A DNA stretch of 64,000 bases from a bacterium (GTDB taxonomy: Bacteria; Cyanobacteriota; Vampirovibrionia; Gastranaerophilales; Gastranaerophilaceae): NCBI GenBank assembly GCA_017396695.1, contig JAFQLC010000018.1, forward strand, positions 186,001-250,000. The letters run 5' to 3'. The notes under the pieces were generated by a model. That model was not told the DNA's origin. It saw only the letters and a program-made list of their open reading frames with translations, and did no database searches. Made by a program: the position numbers and the translations under genes. Shown in pieces: positions 51,159 through 62,863 of the stretch (the first letter of the stretch is position 1; every line of letters begins with the position of its first letter).

Positions 51159-52412
51159 ATGGCAGTAAAAATTAGAATTAAAGAAGACCCAATAGAAATA
51201 ATTAAAAAATCTGAAGAAGAGGTTAAATCTCGCTTTGAAGAGATAGATGCAATTAAAGAATATAACCAAGAAAAAGTTCTTCAAGCTTTTATGGACAATA
51301 AAATTGGTGAAGAACATTTCTATACAGTAACAGGCTACGGGCACGATGATATGGGTCGTGAAGCTTTAGATAAAGTTTTTGCTCAAGCATTCAAAGCTGA
51401 AAAAGCAATTGTTCGTCCGCATTTTGTATCTGGAACGCATACAATTGCTTGCGTTTTGTTTGGGCTTCTTCGAATGGGCGATACTTTGATGTCTGCAACA
51501 GGTACACCTTATGACACACTAGAAGAACTTATTGGTCATAAAGCAAAAACGCCAGAAAGCCTTTGGGGGCACGGGGTTGATTACCTTGAAATTCCTTTGA
51601 TTGGGGACAAGCTTGTTGACTATGGCGAAATTATCAGAAAAATGAATGACAACATCAAAGTTGTTGAAATTCAAAGGTCAAGGGGCTACAACCTTCGTCC
51701 GTCTATTTCAATTGACGAAATAGGAAGAATAGTGGACGTTGTAAAAAAACAAAATCCTCGTGCGATATGTTTTGTTGATAACTGTTACGGCGAATTTGTT
51801 GAAGATAGAGAACCGCTTGAAGTTGGCGCAGATATTATTTGCGGTAGTTTGATTAAAAATGCAGGTGGTGGGATAGTGGAAGCCGGTGGTTATATTGCAG
51901 GTCGTGCTGATTTAGTTGACCTGTGCTCTGCTCGCCTTACAGCTCCTGGGATATATGGAGATGGTGGCGCTATGTTTAACCAAACACGCACTATGCTTCA
52001 AGGTTTCTTTATGGCGCCATCAGTTGTGGCGGAAGCTCATAAAGGCGCAATTCTTGCTGCGAAAACTTTTGAGAATATAAATATTAAAACTTACCCTCGC
52101 TCAAAAGAAAAAAGAACGGATTTAATTCAAGCGATAAAACTTGAAGACCCTGAAATGCAAAAAGCATTTTGCAGAGCACTTCAAAAATATTCGCCAGTTG
52201 ATTCCCATTTAACCCCAATTCCAGACGATGTTCCAGGGTATGAAAATAAACTCATTATGGCGGGCGGTAGCTTTATTGAGGGCTCTACCATGGAGCTTTC
52301 TGCAGATGGGCCAATTCGTGAGCCTTATGCGGTTTATATGCAAGGCGGTTTGAATTATGCGCACGTCAAAATCGCACTTCGAGGCGTTTTGGAAGAGTTG
52401 AAGAGTTTGTAG
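51159..52412 (+). CDS. Methionine gamma-lyase family PLP protein (YnbB/Alum_res type)
   Basis: PLP-dependent fold type I enzyme, 417 residues, of the family annotated as aluminium-resistance protein or methionine gamma-lyase-like. Diagnostic segments: HFYTVTGYGHDDMGREALD, RPHFVSGTHTIA, GTPYDTLEE and CGSLIKNAGGGIVEAGGY, with the Lys in SLIKNAGGG as the likely PLP lysine, and TAPGIYGDGGAMFNQTRTM. The name does not prove methionine cleavage. It follows the BFN gene by 3 nt and converges on eno (7-nt gap). Confidence 0.9.
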   Translation: MAVKIRIKEDPIEIIKKSEEEVKSRFEEIDAIKEYNQEKVLQAFMDNKIGEEHFYTVTGYGHDDMGREALDKVFAQAFKAEKAIVRPHFVSGTHTIACVLFGLLRMGDTLMSATGTPYDTLEELIGHKAKTPESLWGHGVDYLEIPLIGDKLVDYGEIIRKMNDNIKVVEIQRSRGYNLRPSISIDEIGRIVDVVKKQNPRAICFVDNCYGEFVEDREPLEVGADIICGSLIKNAGGGIVEAGGYIAGRADLVDLCSARLTAPGIYGDGGAMFNQTRTMLQGFFMAPSVVAEAHKGAILAAKTFENINIKTYPRSKEKRTDLIQAIKLEDPEMQKAFCRALQKYSPVDSHLTPIPDDVPGYENKLIMAGGSFIEGSTMELSADGPIREPYAVYMQGGLNYAHVKIALRGVLEELKSL

Positions 52413-52419
52413 CGCGAAA

Positions 52420-53736
<1,317 letters not shown>

Positions 53737-53742
53737 TTAAAA

Positions 53743-54075
53743 TTAATCTTCGTCAACGTCAATGTCAAAGTCTTCCGAGGAATTTACCGCTTTCTTTTGT
53801 TCTTTTTCTAACGCTTTTTCTCTTGCTTTTCTTAGGCGAATATTTGCAGAGTTCATAATGGCTAAAGAATTTAAGGAAGCACGCAACTCATGTGACCTGT
53901 CACGGTATCCTTCTTTTTTTTCTTGCTCATTTTCATTTTGCTCGTATAAAAAGTATTCCGTGCCTTGGTCTTGTTTATCATCGCTAGTTTTAGCTGCTGT
54001 TCCTGATATATCGCCAGATTTAAAATTGAAGCTGCCGCCTATACCTAAAACACCGGCTGATCTGTTATCAACCAT
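53743..54075 (-). CDS. Small acidic hypothetical protein upstream of eno
   Basis: A 110-residue protein, unknown. The first half is Gly/Ser/Asp-rich and probably disordered (GVLGIGGSFNFKSGDISG), the second half helical with charged residues (EKKEGYRDRSHELRASLNS, then RLRKAREKALEKEQKK), ending DFDIDVDED. GAGG three bases before the ATG and a TATAAT (complement 54110-54115) support expression. It shares the operon with eno. Confidence 0.6.
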   Translation of the reverse strand: MVDNRSAGVLGIGGSFNFKSGDISGTAAKTSDDKQDQGTEYFLYEQNENEQEKKEGYRDRSHELRASLNSLAIMNSANIRLRKAREKALEKEQKKAVNSSEDFDIDVDED

Positions 54076-54209
54076 TTTACCTCGTCATTTACCTTCACAA
54101 AACGAATTAATTATATCATTTTGTTTTTTGAAATGGAATAGTTGTATGTATAAAACATGGAAAAATATTTTTTTGCTATTTTGTTTTGTTTTCATGTAAT
54201 AATCTTAGA

Positions 54210-55646
54210 ATGATAAATTTAAAAAAACTGTTTTTTAGAAGAAAGAAAAAATCAGATATTAAAACCCCGATATTGGATGCTTTGTATGCATACAAGAAAA
54301 ATCCTATGACTGGTTTTCATATTCCAGGCCACAACAGGGGTGCTGCAGTTTTGCCTAAATTTATTGACTTGGTGGGCAAAGACGTTTTTGCACTTGATAC
54401 AACAGATGAATTTGATAATTTAGGAACACTTCACCCTGCAACAGGCGCTATAAAAAGAGCGCAAAAGTTAGCTCAAGAGGCTTTTAATTCTCAAAGAACT
54501 TTCTTTTTGACAGGCGGTTCAACAATTGGAAACTTGGCAATAGCGCTCGGTGCAACAAAACCTAATAGTCAAATTTTAATAGGGAGAAATTGCCACAGGT
54601 CTGTTCTTTGCGGAATGGTAATTACAGGCGCTGAACCTAATTGGTTAATTCCAAAAAAACTTGATGATTGGGCGATTTTTGGTTCAGTTAGTGCATCAGC
54701 TGTTGAGAAAAAATTAAAAGAAAATAAAAATATTGCTCTCGTTTGGATTACAAACCCAACATATGAAGGGGTAATTTCAGATATTAAAGCAATATCAAAA
54801 GTTTGTAAAAAATATAATGTGCCTTTAGTTGTTGATGAAGCGCACGGCTCGCTTTGGAATTTTAGCGATAGGCTTCCTCAAACTGCGCTTGAGCTTGGTG
54901 CAGATGCAGTTGTTAATTCTTTGCATAAAACAGGCGGTTCAATGGTGCAAAGTTCAATGCTTCACATTGCGCACAATTCTTTGCTCGACCCAGATGAGGT
55001 TGAAAGAGCTTTGATGATGATACATTCAACAAGCCCTTCAATGTTGTTTCTTGCAAGTTTGGATTCTGCTCGTGCTTATTTAAATTCAAAAAAAGGTTTA
55101 GAATTAATTGATAATGCGATAGATAACGCTCTATATTTTAGAGATAAAGCAAAAAATATAAAAAATGTCTCGGTCTTATCAAGAAAAGACCAGCTAAATT
55201 TTGACCCAACGAAAATATTTATTAAAGTTAAAGGGTTATCTGGAATTGAGCTTGAGAAAATTTTAGAAGATGAATTTAGAGTTGAAGTTGAATCCGCATC
55301 AGACGAGGGTATTCTTATTCTTTCTAATATTGGTGGAAGAAAAAGCGAATTTGATTATCTTTTAGATTGTTTCAAAAAAATTGCTTCAAGGGAATATACT
55401 AAAACGACCGAAAATGTTGTGAAATATACCCCTCTTGTTGACCCTGAAATTATTATGACACCAAGAATTGCATATTTCTGCGAAAAAGAAGTGGTTAAAA
55501 AAGAAGAGGCAATCGGGCGCATTTGTTCTGAAATTATTGCACTTTGCCCACCTGGAATTTCAGTTCTTCTTCCAGGGGAATTAATTCGAGAAGAACACTT
55601 GCCATATCTTACAAATTTTGAAAAAATCGAAGTTGTGAAAAACTAG
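54210..55646 (+). CDS. Orn/Lys/Arg decarboxylase family protein
   Basis: PLP-dependent decarboxylase of 478 residues, of the short (biosynthetic, Gram-positive SpeA-like) class. Key blocks: HIPGHNRGAA, DTTDEFDNLG, LTGGSTIGNLA, VVDEAHGS (Asp that contacts the pyridine nitrogen) and NSLHKTGGSMVQSSML with the PLP lysine in HKTGGS. The substrate is arginine in the best-known relatives; lysine is possible. With speE at 61682-62521 it could feed polyamine synthesis; agmatine-processing genes are not in view. Start ATG 54210 is chosen by the MINLKKLF opening; no ribosome site is visible. Confidence 0.88.
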   Translation: MINLKKLFFRRKKKSDIKTPILDALYAYKKNPMTGFHIPGHNRGAAVLPKFIDLVGKDVFALDTTDEFDNLGTLHPATGAIKRAQKLAQEAFNSQRTFFLTGGSTIGNLAIALGATKPNSQILIGRNCHRSVLCGMVITGAEPNWLIPKKLDDWAIFGSVSASAVEKKLKENKNIALVWITNPTYEGVISDIKAISKVCKKYNVPLVVDEAHGSLWNFSDRLPQTALELGADAVVNSLHKTGGSMVQSSMLHIAHNSLLDPDEVERALMMIHSTSPSMLFLASLDSARAYLNSKKGLELIDNAIDNALYFRDKAKNIKNVSVLSRKDQLNFDPTKIFIKVKGLSGIELEKILEDEFRVEVESASDEGILILSNIGGRKSEFDYLLDCFKKIASREYTKTTENVVKYTPLVDPEIIMTPRIAYFCEKEVVKKEEAIGRICSEIIALCPPGISVLLPGELIREEHLPYLTNFEKIEVVKN

Positions 55647-55653
55647 GATTAAT

Positions 55654-56598
55654 ATGAAAAATAATTTAGAAAATATAATCGAAATGTACAAAGAAAAAGA
55701 AGAAACCCTTTCTCCTTATGCAATGAAATTTGTAAATTCTAAAGGTAGAGAAAATTTTGAGACAGAGTGTGTTTATAGAACTCCTTTTATGCGAGATAGG
55801 GATAGAATTTTGCACTCTAAAGCATTTAGAAGGTTGAAAAGAAAAACTCAAGTTTTCTTTAACCCAACAAATGATCACCTTATGACTCGCCTCACGCACA
55901 CTCTTGAAGTTTCTCAGATTTCAAGAACAATAGCTAGAATTTTGAACCTAAATGAAGATTTAACTGAAGCAATAGCGCTCGGGCACGACCTTGGGCACAC
56001 TCCTTTTGGGCATTCTGGAGAAGACGCACTAAATCAAGTTGCAACGGGTGGTTTTTCGCACAATGTTCATAGTGTTCGAGTTGTAAAACACATTGAAAAA
56101 TTGAATTTATGTTATGAAACGCTAGATGGTATTTTAAACCACACAGGGCCAAATAAACCTTGCACTCTCGAGGGGCAAATAGTTAAAATTTCAGATAGAA
56201 TTGCATATTTGAACCATGATATTGAAGATGCTATAAGAAAAAAAGTTATTAAAATTACAGATATTCCTCGTGAATTTTTAGAATATTTTGGTGTTAGAAA
56301 AAATCAAAGAATAACTCGTGTTGTTCAAGATATTTATTTGCATAGCGCTAATCAGCCCGAAATATCAATGAGCGAAGAGTGTGCTGAATATTTAAACAGA
56401 CTTCGTGCTTGGATGTTTGAAAATGTTTATTTTAACGAAAGAGCAAAGAAAAAAGAGCAAAACGTAAAAGACATCGTTATAGATTTGTTTAATTATTACA
56501 AAGAAAAAGATTGCGAACAGCTTGCAATAGACTATGTTGCAGGGATGAGCGACCAATTCGCGCTTAAAACATATAAAGAAATTAAGTGTAAACTGTAA
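55654..56598 (+). CDS. dgt: Deoxyguanosinetriphosphate triphosphohydrolase-like protein
   Basis: HD-domain dNTP triphosphohydrolase, 314 residues. It has RDRDRILHSKAFRRLKRKTQV, RLTHTLEVSQIS (first His), GHDLGHTPFGHSGE (HD metal pair and follow-up His) and ISDRIAYLNHDIEDAI. Length is typical of the short dGTPase-like class, which removes triphosphate from dNTPs. AGGA five bases before the ATG. Gap of 7 nt from the decarboxylase; then dnaG on the same strand, so it may belong to a replication-linked transcript. Confidence 0.93.
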   Translation: MKNNLENIIEMYKEKEETLSPYAMKFVNSKGRENFETECVYRTPFMRDRDRILHSKAFRRLKRKTQVFFNPTNDHLMTRLTHTLEVSQISRTIARILNLNEDLTEAIALGHDLGHTPFGHSGEDALNQVATGGFSHNVHSVRVVKHIEKLNLCYETLDGILNHTGPNKPCTLEGQIVKISDRIAYLNHDIEDAIRKKVIKITDIPREFLEYFGVRKNQRITRVVQDIYLHSANQPEISMSEECAEYLNRLRAWMFENVYFNERAKKKEQNVKDIVIDLFNYYKEKDCEQLAIDYVAGMSDQFALKTYKEIKCKL

Positions 56599-56706
56599 AC
56601 TTTTTTAAATTTTTTCTCATTTTAGGGTTTAAAAAAGTTTTTAAGGGTGTTAAAAAGTAACAAGAAGAGAAGAAGTTAAGAATTTAAAAGCACGTTTTAA
56701 GAATTA

Positions 56707-58578
56707 ATGGCAGAAATTTCATATCAAAGCGCAGTTGAACAAATTAAAAATTCACTTGATATAGTTGAAACTATATCAAAATACGTTGTGCTTAAAAAAT
56801 CAGGTCATAATTACATGGGGCTTTGCCCGTTCCACAATGAGAAAACACCTTCTTTTGTGGTGACACCTTCAAAACAAATATTCAAATGTTTCGGTTGTGG
56901 CGCAGGCGGAGATGTCTTAACTTTTTTGATGAAATATAACAACCAAAATTTTTCTGAAGTTGTGCAAGAGCAGGCGAATATTTTGGGAATTGAACTTCCA
57001 AGAGGCTTAAGTGCTGATAAAATTGAGCAAAGCAAAAAAGAAAAAGATGTTCTTTTGTCTGCGGTAAATGCTGCAATGAAGTTTTATCATAATAACCTTT
57101 TGAACAACAAAGGTGCGCTTGAATACCTTGAAAAAAGAGGTGTTGGGGAAGTTGCTATAACTAAATTTAGACTTGGTCTTGCTCCAAATTCTAATGACGC
57201 CTTGGCTTGTGAATTAAAAAAAGAATTTACAAAAGAGGAACTTTTAGATGCAGGGCTCGTCTCCGAAAAAGAAGGGAGGATTTATGATAGATTTAAAAAT
57301 AGAATTATTATTCCGATTTTTGACACTTATGATTCGCCCGTTGCGTTTGGCGCCCGTGCGATTATGGAAGGACAAAATCCAAAATATTTAAACTCTCCAG
57401 ATAGCAAAATTTACAACAAAAGCTCAATTTTATACGGGCTAAATTCTGCAAAAGATGCAATTAAAGAATCAGATTCTGTAATTATTATGGAAGGTTATTT
57501 TGACGTGATTTCCGCTCAAGTGAATGGCGTTAAAAACACTGTTGCATCTTGCGGGACAGCGCTTACTCCGCAACACATTAAACTTTTAAGCAGATATACA
57601 CAATCAAGAAGAATATATCTTGCTTTTGATTCCGATTCTGCTGGAAGAAAAGCGGTCAAAAACGGTGGCGAAGTTATAAAACAAATTTTTGCAAACCTAG
57701 GTAACATCAAGCAATATGATTCAAATTATGCAGATGCTTCGGCAAATGTTTGCGAAATTCGTGTCGTGCCTCAAATTGGTGGCAAAGACCCAGATGAAAT
57801 AATAAGAGAATTTGGCGCAGAAGGTTATATAGAGCAAGTTAAAAATTCGCCTCTATACCTTGATTACACGCTTGAGCAAGTGTTTGGGCAAATGACTTCT
57901 GATATGACTCCACAGGAAAAAGGGTCAATTGTACACCAAATAGCTGAAATTTTAGTAGAAATTAAAAATCCTGTTATTCTTGCCGAGTATATTAAAAACA
58001 GTGCCTTTAGAATAAAGGTCGATGAACATATATTAAGAAAACAGATAAAATTGTTACAATCCGAAACATTTGCAAAATCAGATAACGAAGTAAATCGAAA
58101 AGTGGCGAAAGTTGTTGATAATAGCGCAACTTCAAGACATAAGAGAATGGAAGAAAATCTTGTGAAACTTGGTCTTGTTGCATCAACGCCAGAAAAAAAG
58201 GTGTATTTTCAACAATTAATTTCAGGCTACAAAGCCTTAGACAGCTTGAATTTCGACCTTCTTCGTGCCATTGACAAATTACTTTGCGAGGTAAATAATA
58301 ATAGTGAATTAGCAAAAAAAATTATTTTGGAGTTTTGTAACGACACAGATATTCAAAAACAGGTTGTTAATTTTATATATTCCTCAAATGAGTATGAGAA
58401 ATTGACATATCAAGAATATACACAAGCTATGTGCGAAACTTTCGAGCGACTTAACAACATAGAGAAAGAAATAGAAAAAGAGAAAATTCGCAATAAGTTT
58501 ATGTCCCAAGATTTATCCGAAAAGGATAAAATAGAAATTTCGAAAGAAATTTACGAGAAATACACCCTACAAAATTAA
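56707..58578 (+). CDS. dnaG: DNA primase DnaG
   Basis: Synthesises the RNA primers of replication, 623 residues. The N-terminal zinc-binding domain has C40, H43, C61 and C64 (CPFH...CFGC); the TOPRIM core shows [10 protein letters not shown] and [11 protein letters not shown] with the catalytic acidic residues; the C-terminal part that binds DnaB is less conserved. It begins without a ribosome site, 109 nt after dgt. rpoD follows 16 nt later, the classical dnaG-rpoD pair. Confidence 0.98.
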   Translation: MAEISYQSAVEQIKNSLDIVETISKYVVLKKSGHNYMGLCPFHNEKTPSFVVTPSKQIFKCFGCGAGGDVLTFLMKYNNQNFSEVVQEQANILGIELPRGLSADKIEQSKKEKDVLLSAVNAAMKFYHNNLLNNKGALEYLEKRGVGEVAITKFRLGLAPNSNDALACELKKEFTKEELLDAGLVSEKEGRIYDRFKNRIIIPIFDTYDSPVAFGARAIMEGQNPKYLNSPDSKIYNKSSILYGLNSAKDAIKESDSVIIMEGYFDVISAQVNGVKNTVASCGTALTPQHIKLLSRYTQSRRIYLAFDSDSAGRKAVKNGGEVIKQIFANLGNIKQYDSNYADASANVCEIRVVPQIGGKDPDEIIREFGAEGYIEQVKNSPLYLDYTLEQVFGQMTSDMTPQEKGSIVHQIAEILVEIKNPVILAEYIKNSAFRIKVDEHILRKQIKLLQSETFAKSDNEVNRKVAKVVDNSATSRHKRMEENLVKLGLVASTPEKKVYFQQLISGYKALDSLNFDLLRAIDKLLCEVNNNSELAKKIILEFCNDTDIQKQVVNFIYSSNEYEKLTYQEYTQAMCETFERLNNIEKEIEKEKIRNKFMSQDLSEKDKIEISKEIYEKYTLQN

Positions 58579-58594
58579 GAATGGAGCTATTTTA

Positions 58595-59668
58595 ATGAGC
58601 AGAAGAAAAAATGCCGAAGATTCTATGGTTTCAGTAATGGACAAAAATCAAACCCCCGAAGAAGACAATTTTTATGAAAGCACAGGTTTGGAAACTGATA
58701 ACATTTCAAACATTATTAGAAACCAAGGTATAATGAGCATGGAAGGCACACTTTCAGGCGCATATTTTGATTCAAGATCAGAAGAAGATGATGAAAATGG
58801 TTCTGATATAACCATGCCAAAAGGCATTTCAGTTGATGACCCTGTTAGAATGTATTTGCGTGAAATTGGAAGAATTAAACTTCTATCTGCTGATGAAGAA
58901 ATTGATTTGGCGCGCAAAATTGTTGCTGGTGGAAAACTTGGTGCAATTGCAAAAAGAAAACTTGTTCAAGCAAACTTACGTCTTGTTGTTTCAATTGCGA
59001 AAAAATATGTGGGAAGAGGCATGTTGTTCCTTGACCTTATTCAAGAAGGCAATTTGGGCTTAATTCGTGCTGCTGAAAAATTTGACCACGAAAGAGGCTA
59101 TAAATTCTCAACTTATGCAACTTGGTGGATTAGACAAGCTATTACAAGAGCAATAGCTGACCAAGCAAGAACAATCAGAATTCCAGTTCATATGGTTGAA
59201 ACAATTAACAAACTTAAAAAAGTTACAAGAAAACTTGCGCAAGAACTTGCTCGCAAACCGACCGAAGAAGAACTTTCAGCCGAAATGGGAATTTCAATCA
59301 ACAAACTTCGTGAAATTGTTAAAGTTGCACAAGAGCCATTGAGCCTTGAAACTCCTGTTGGTAAAGAAGAAGATTCTCGTCTTGGTGATTTTATTGAAGA
59401 TAAAGATGCTGATGCTCCAGTGAAAACTGTTGCACATGAACTTTTAAGAGAAGATTTAGCTGAAGTTTTATCTTCACTTTCTCCTCGTGAAAGAGATGTT
59501 TTAAGACTTCGTTTCGGTATGGACGATGGCAGACAAAGAACACTTGAGGAAGTTGGTCAATTATTTGGCGTTACTCGTGAAAGAATTCGTCAAATTGAAG
59601 CAAAAGCGCTTCGTAAACTTCGTCATCCAAATCGTTCTAAAAAATTAAAAGAATATATCGAAGTTTAA
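58595..59668 (+). CDS. rpoD: RNA polymerase primary sigma factor (sigma-70 family)
   Basis: Principal sigma factor, 357 residues. The first 85 residues are acidic and variable (a short region 1.1). Then region 1.2 ([19 protein letters not shown]), region 2 ([50 protein letters not shown]), region 3 and region 4 ([37 protein letters not shown]). The region 2.4 and 4.2 residues that read TATAAT and TTGACA are typical, consistent with the promoters seen here. GGAG sits before the ATG. Confidence 0.98.
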   Translation: MSRRKNAEDSMVSVMDKNQTPEEDNFYESTGLETDNISNIIRNQGIMSMEGTLSGAYFDSRSEEDDENGSDITMPKGISVDDPVRMYLREIGRIKLLSADEEIDLARKIVAGGKLGAIAKRKLVQANLRLVVSIAKKYVGRGMLFLDLIQEGNLGLIRAAEKFDHERGYKFSTYATWWIRQAITRAIADQARTIRIPVHMVETINKLKKVTRKLAQELARKPTEEELSAEMGISINKLREIVKVAQEPLSLETPVGKEEDSRLGDFIEDKDADAPVKTVAHELLREDLAEVLSSLSPRERDVLRLRFGMDDGRQRTLEEVGQLFGVTRERIRQIEAKALRKLRHPNRSKKLKEYIEV

Positions 59669-59693
59669 AATAATCAAGCAAATCATATACTAA

Positions 59694-59719
59694 AAAAAGC
59701 CCTGTTCGCAGGGCTTTTT
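59694..59719. terminator. Bidirectional terminator after rpoD
   Basis: AAAAAGCCCTG-TTCG-CAGGGCTTTTT: an 11-bp stem with a TTCG loop. Confidence 0.95.
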
Positions 59720-59745
59720 AATTCAATAATATTTGCTATTTTGCT

Positions 59746-60336
59746 TTATAGGTTAAGATATTTTCTAGCACGATCTCTGCGTTTTGAAATAGAGTAACCA
59801 CCACTAACGCCTGTGTATCCAGGTTCAACATTGCCATTTGCCTGTATTGTGACAAATATGACATCATACGCTTTTCCGTTATCTGTTCGTTGTAATGCTG
59901 ATAAATCTGTAACAGTTGTTCTTGTCGGAGGATCTGCACCATTTAAATCTATATATACACAAGGCATAATGCCAAGTTTATCCCCGCGCCCTGTGAATGT
60001 TGCATCTTGATATAGAATCATGCCGTCTGCTGTTTGTATTACGTTTGAATCATTGCTTATTTTAGCGGCTTTAAGTGTGTTAGTCCCGTTATCTTCTCCG
60101 TCAGCAAGCCAAGCGAATATTCGATTGTTATATTCTGCAGGGCCAATTGGAACCATTGCAATCTTTAAATCGATTGCATTTTGTATTGTTGATTGTGCCT
60201 TTTTTGCTAGCGCTGCGAATTTCTTTTCGCTTGATTGTTGCATGATTGCAGGGATTGTAACTGCTGCAATTACACCTATTATTGCAAGCACCAAAAGAAC
60301 TTCTGCAAGCGTGAATGCTTGTTTTTTATTTTTCAT
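59746..60336 (-). CDS. Type IV pilin-like protein 6
   Basis: A 196-residue prepilin-like protein. MKNKKQAFTLAEVLLVLAIIG has the cleavage motif and Glu at +5. TADGMILYQD, VYIDLNGADPPTRT and a C-terminal VFVTIQANGNVEPG belong to the shared family pattern. Its N-terminal region is closest to protein 5 although it lies 37 kb away on the opposite strand. TTAGGTG six or seven bases before ATG 60336 is the ribosome site. A TATATT farther upstream (complement, about 60371) may be the -10 box. Confidence 0.85.
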   Translation of the reverse strand: MKNKKQAFTLAEVLLVLAIIGVIAAVTIPAIMQQSSEKKFAALAKKAQSTIQNAIDLKIAMVPIGPAEYNNRIFAWLADGEDNGTNTLKAAKISNDSNVIQTADGMILYQDATFTGRGDKLGIMPCVYIDLNGADPPTRTTVTDLSALQRTDNGKAYDVIFVTIQANGNVEPGYTGVSGGYSISKRRDRARKYLNL

Positions 60337-60396
60337 AAAAATCACCTAATTAATATCCTGATTTTAATATACCACATTTTCTGTGGCGTGTAACCA

Positions 60397-61689
60397 TTAT
60401 TTTAAAAGCGAATTGAATTTTTCTAAAAACTCAGGAAATGAGGTTTTGTGCCATTCAAAGCCATCAATGTTTATTGAATTCTCTGCAATAAGCCCAGCAA
60501 TAAACCAAGTCATAGCAAGTCTATGGTCGCAATATGCGTTAAGTGTTGCGTTGCCTTTAAGCGGTGTTTTTCCTTGAATTATAAGCCCGTCTTCTTTTTC
60601 TTCGATTTTTGCACCGAGTTTTGTAAGTTCATCGTGTACGGTTTTTAATCTATCTGATTCTTTGTTTCTTAAATCGCCCGCATCTTTAATAATGGACACT
60701 CCTTCTGCTTGTGTCATAAGAAGAGCAAGTGTTGGAATTTCATCAATAAGTCTTGGAATAATGTTCCCTGAAACAGTTGTTGCTTTGAGGTTTTCCGTAT
60801 ATTTTATTTTAAGACTCGCAACTTCTTCGCCAGAAATTAATTTTTTATCCAAAATTTCAATATTTGCGCCCATATCAAAAAGCACATCCAAAATGCCAGA
60901 GCGGGTTTCATTAACACCAACGTTTTTGATAATAATTTCAGAATTTGGAATAACAAGCGCCATAATTATAAAAAACGCTGCAGACGAAATATCCCCTGCA
61001 ATGTACAAATTGCGAGCTGTAAGCTCCATTTTATCAAATTTTATCTGAACTTTATCTTCAAGTTTTTCAGTTTTAATTTCCCCGCCAAAATATTCAAGCA
61101 TTCTCTCTGTATGGTCTCGAGATAATGTTGGTTCTGTGTATTCTAAAGGCAAGTTTTGGGCAATACTTGCAAGCATCAAGCAAGATTTAATTTGTGCTGA
61201 AGCTAATTTGCTTTCATATTTTATAGGGCTTAATTTTCCGCCTGTAATTTTAAGTGGGGCATGTCCTTCTGTGGTTTCGATGTGTGCTCCCATTTCGCTA
61301 AGGGGCACAGTTACTCTTTTCATTGGTCTTTTTGTAAGACTTTCATCTCCGCATAGTGTCGATGTAAAATTTTGAGCAGATAAAATGCCAGACATAAGGC
61401 GCATTGTGGTTCCTGAATTTCCACAGTCTAAAACATTTTTAGGCGCACTGTAGCATGAGGTGAAATCAGCATGCAAGGTGTTGCCAGCTTGCTCTATTTT
61501 AGCGCCAAGCTCAACCAAAATTTTAAGAGTTGAGGCGCAATCTTCAGCGGAGGAAAAATTCTCAATTTTCATTTTTCCTTTTGTAAGTGAGCCAATGATT
61601 AACGACCTGTGCGAAATTGATTTGTCGGCTGGGATTTCAATTTCGCCGATTAAACCGCTATTTAATTTTTTGGTTTCAAAATTAGCCAT
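60397..61689 (-). CDS. aroA: 3-phosphoshikimate 1-carboxyvinyltransferase (EPSP synthase)
   Basis: Shikimate-pathway enzyme, 430 residues, adding enolpyruvyl to shikimate 3-phosphate. It has the PEP/S3P segments IPADKSISHRSLIIGSL, LDCGNSGTTMRLMSGIL and RDAGDLRNKESDR-like KDAGDLRNKESDRL, with AYCDHRLAMTW near the C-terminus. The GNSGTTMRL motif is of the type seen in many Gram-positive and cyanobacterial enzymes. The ATG (61689) overlaps the speE stop in TAATGGCTAA, so translation is coupled, without its own ribosome site. It is separated by 60 nt from the pilin-like gene. Confidence 0.97.
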   Translation of the reverse strand: MANFETKKLNSGLIGEIEIPADKSISHRSLIIGSLTKGKMKIENFSSAEDCASTLKILVELGAKIEQAGNTLHADFTSCYSAPKNVLDCGNSGTTMRLMSGILSAQNFTSTLCGDESLTKRPMKRVTVPLSEMGAHIETTEGHAPLKITGGKLSPIKYESKLASAQIKSCLMLASIAQNLPLEYTEPTLSRDHTERMLEYFGGEIKTEKLEDKVQIKFDKMELTARNLYIAGDISSAAFFIIMALVIPNSEIIIKNVGVNETRSGILDVLFDMGANIEILDKKLISGEEVASLKIKYTENLKATTVSGNIIPRLIDEIPTLALLMTQAEGVSIIKDAGDLRNKESDRLKTVHDELTKLGAKIEEKEDGLIIQGKTPLKGNATLNAYCDHRLAMTWFIAGLIAENSINIDGFEWHKTSFPEFLEKFNSLLK

Positions 61690-62521
61690 TAGCAAGTTCT
61701 TTCACAAAGTTTGGAACAGCAAAAACTGCTGAGTGTAATTCTTTGTTGTAAATTTTACAAGTTTTTGCAATTTCTTCAGCACGAGCTGTATCTACGCAAG
61801 AATTGTTGAATGGTGGTTCAACATCATCTGAGCAAAAACCCCAAGACCAATATCCGCCAGGGTATGTTGGCATTGGACCAGTGTATGGCGCAACATATTT
61901 AAACACTTTGCGAAGAAGTGCATAAGTTTTTCTCATGTTTTCAGATTGAGCAAAAGGCCCTTCTGTTTGAGGAACAACAATGCCACCTTTTTTCATAGCT
62001 CGTTTTAAGTTGCCATAAAATTCAGTGTTGAATAAGCCTTCTCCTGGACCAATTGGGTCAGTTGAATCAATGAGCGCTATATCATATAAATTTTCTTTCC
62101 CTTTGATAAAATCAATTGCATCTTGAACAAGCACTGAAACTTTAGGGTTATCTAATTCACCCGCAACTGTTGGAAAGAATTTTTTGCTTGCGTCAATTAC
62201 CATACCGTCAATTTCAACCATATCAATATGTTTTACGCATTTATGTTTTAGGAGTTCACGAACTGTGCCACCATCGCCACCGCCAACAATTAAAATGTTT
62301 TCAGGATTTTTGTGAGTGAGCATTGGAATATGAGTTATCATTTCATGGTAGAAAAATTCATCTCTTTCAGTTACCATCATCAAGCCATCAAGTGTTAAAA
62401 CATTCCCGAATGCTCTTGAATGGAAAACATCAACTGTTTGAAATTCAGATTTACCAGAGAATAAATCTTTATCTTTTTCAATTGCTATGCCAAATCCTTC
62501 AGGTGTAATTTCGTGGTACAT
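61682..62521 (-). CDS. speE: Spermidine synthase
   Basis: Aminopropyltransferase making spermidine from putrescine, 279 residues. It opens MYHEITPEGFGIAIEKDKDL, has the dcSAM-binding motif ILIVGGGDGGTVRELLKH, the acidic DMVEIDGMVID and the catalytic segment DIALIDSTDPIGPGEGLFN with the Asp pair. AAGGAGAAAAAATG gives a strong start. It is co-transcribed with aroA, which has no functional link that I know of. Supplies polyamine synthesis with the decarboxylase at 54210. Confidence 0.97.
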   Translation of the reverse strand: MYHEITPEGFGIAIEKDKDLFSGKSEFQTVDVFHSRAFGNVLTLDGLMMVTERDEFFYHEMITHIPMLTHKNPENILIVGGGDGGTVRELLKHKCVKHIDMVEIDGMVIDASKKFFPTVAGELDNPKVSVLVQDAIDFIKGKENLYDIALIDSTDPIGPGEGLFNTEFYGNLKRAMKKGGIVVPQTEGPFAQSENMRKTYALLRKVFKYVAPYTGPMPTYPGGYWSWGFCSDDVEPPFNNSCVDTARAEEIAKTCKIYNKELHSAVFAVPNFVKELANG

Positions 62522-62593
62522 TTTTTCTCCTTGTTTAAAATCTTTAAATATATTATACTGGAAAAAATTATTTTGGTCGGGTTTTATATAAAT

Positions 62594-62863
62594 ATGACAA
62601 ACATTATTTCAAAATCTTTTGAATTATTTGTGGCGCAACCATTGAGCTTGCTCAGAAATGCCATTGTTCAGATTGTTGGCATTCAAAGTGGTAATCCTCA
62701 AAATAAATCTGTGAATGTTTCTATGTTGGGTCAAAATAAAATCCAAATGACCGTTGTAAATTCAGATAAAATGTGCAATTTGCTTATGACGGTTGCATAT
62801 AAAAAAAGGTTATTGGCGGAGAAAAAATTAAATGAAAATCAAGCAAGCAAAGTTCATAATTAG
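62594..62863 (+). CDS. Small hypothetical protein upstream of engB
   Basis: An 89-residue protein of unknown function. It starts MTNIISKSFELFVAQPLSLL, has a hydrophobic run (LRNAIVQIVGIQSGN) and a basic end (KKRLLAEKKLNENQASK). No recognised domain. A start earlier in the frame (62513) would overlap speE's leader and is not favoured. Its 3' end overlaps engB by 32 nt in another frame. Confidence 0.5.
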   Translation: MTNIISKSFELFVAQPLSLLRNAIVQIVGIQSGNPQNKSVNVSMLGQNKIQMTVVNSDKMCNLLMTVAYKKRLLAEKKLNENQASKVHN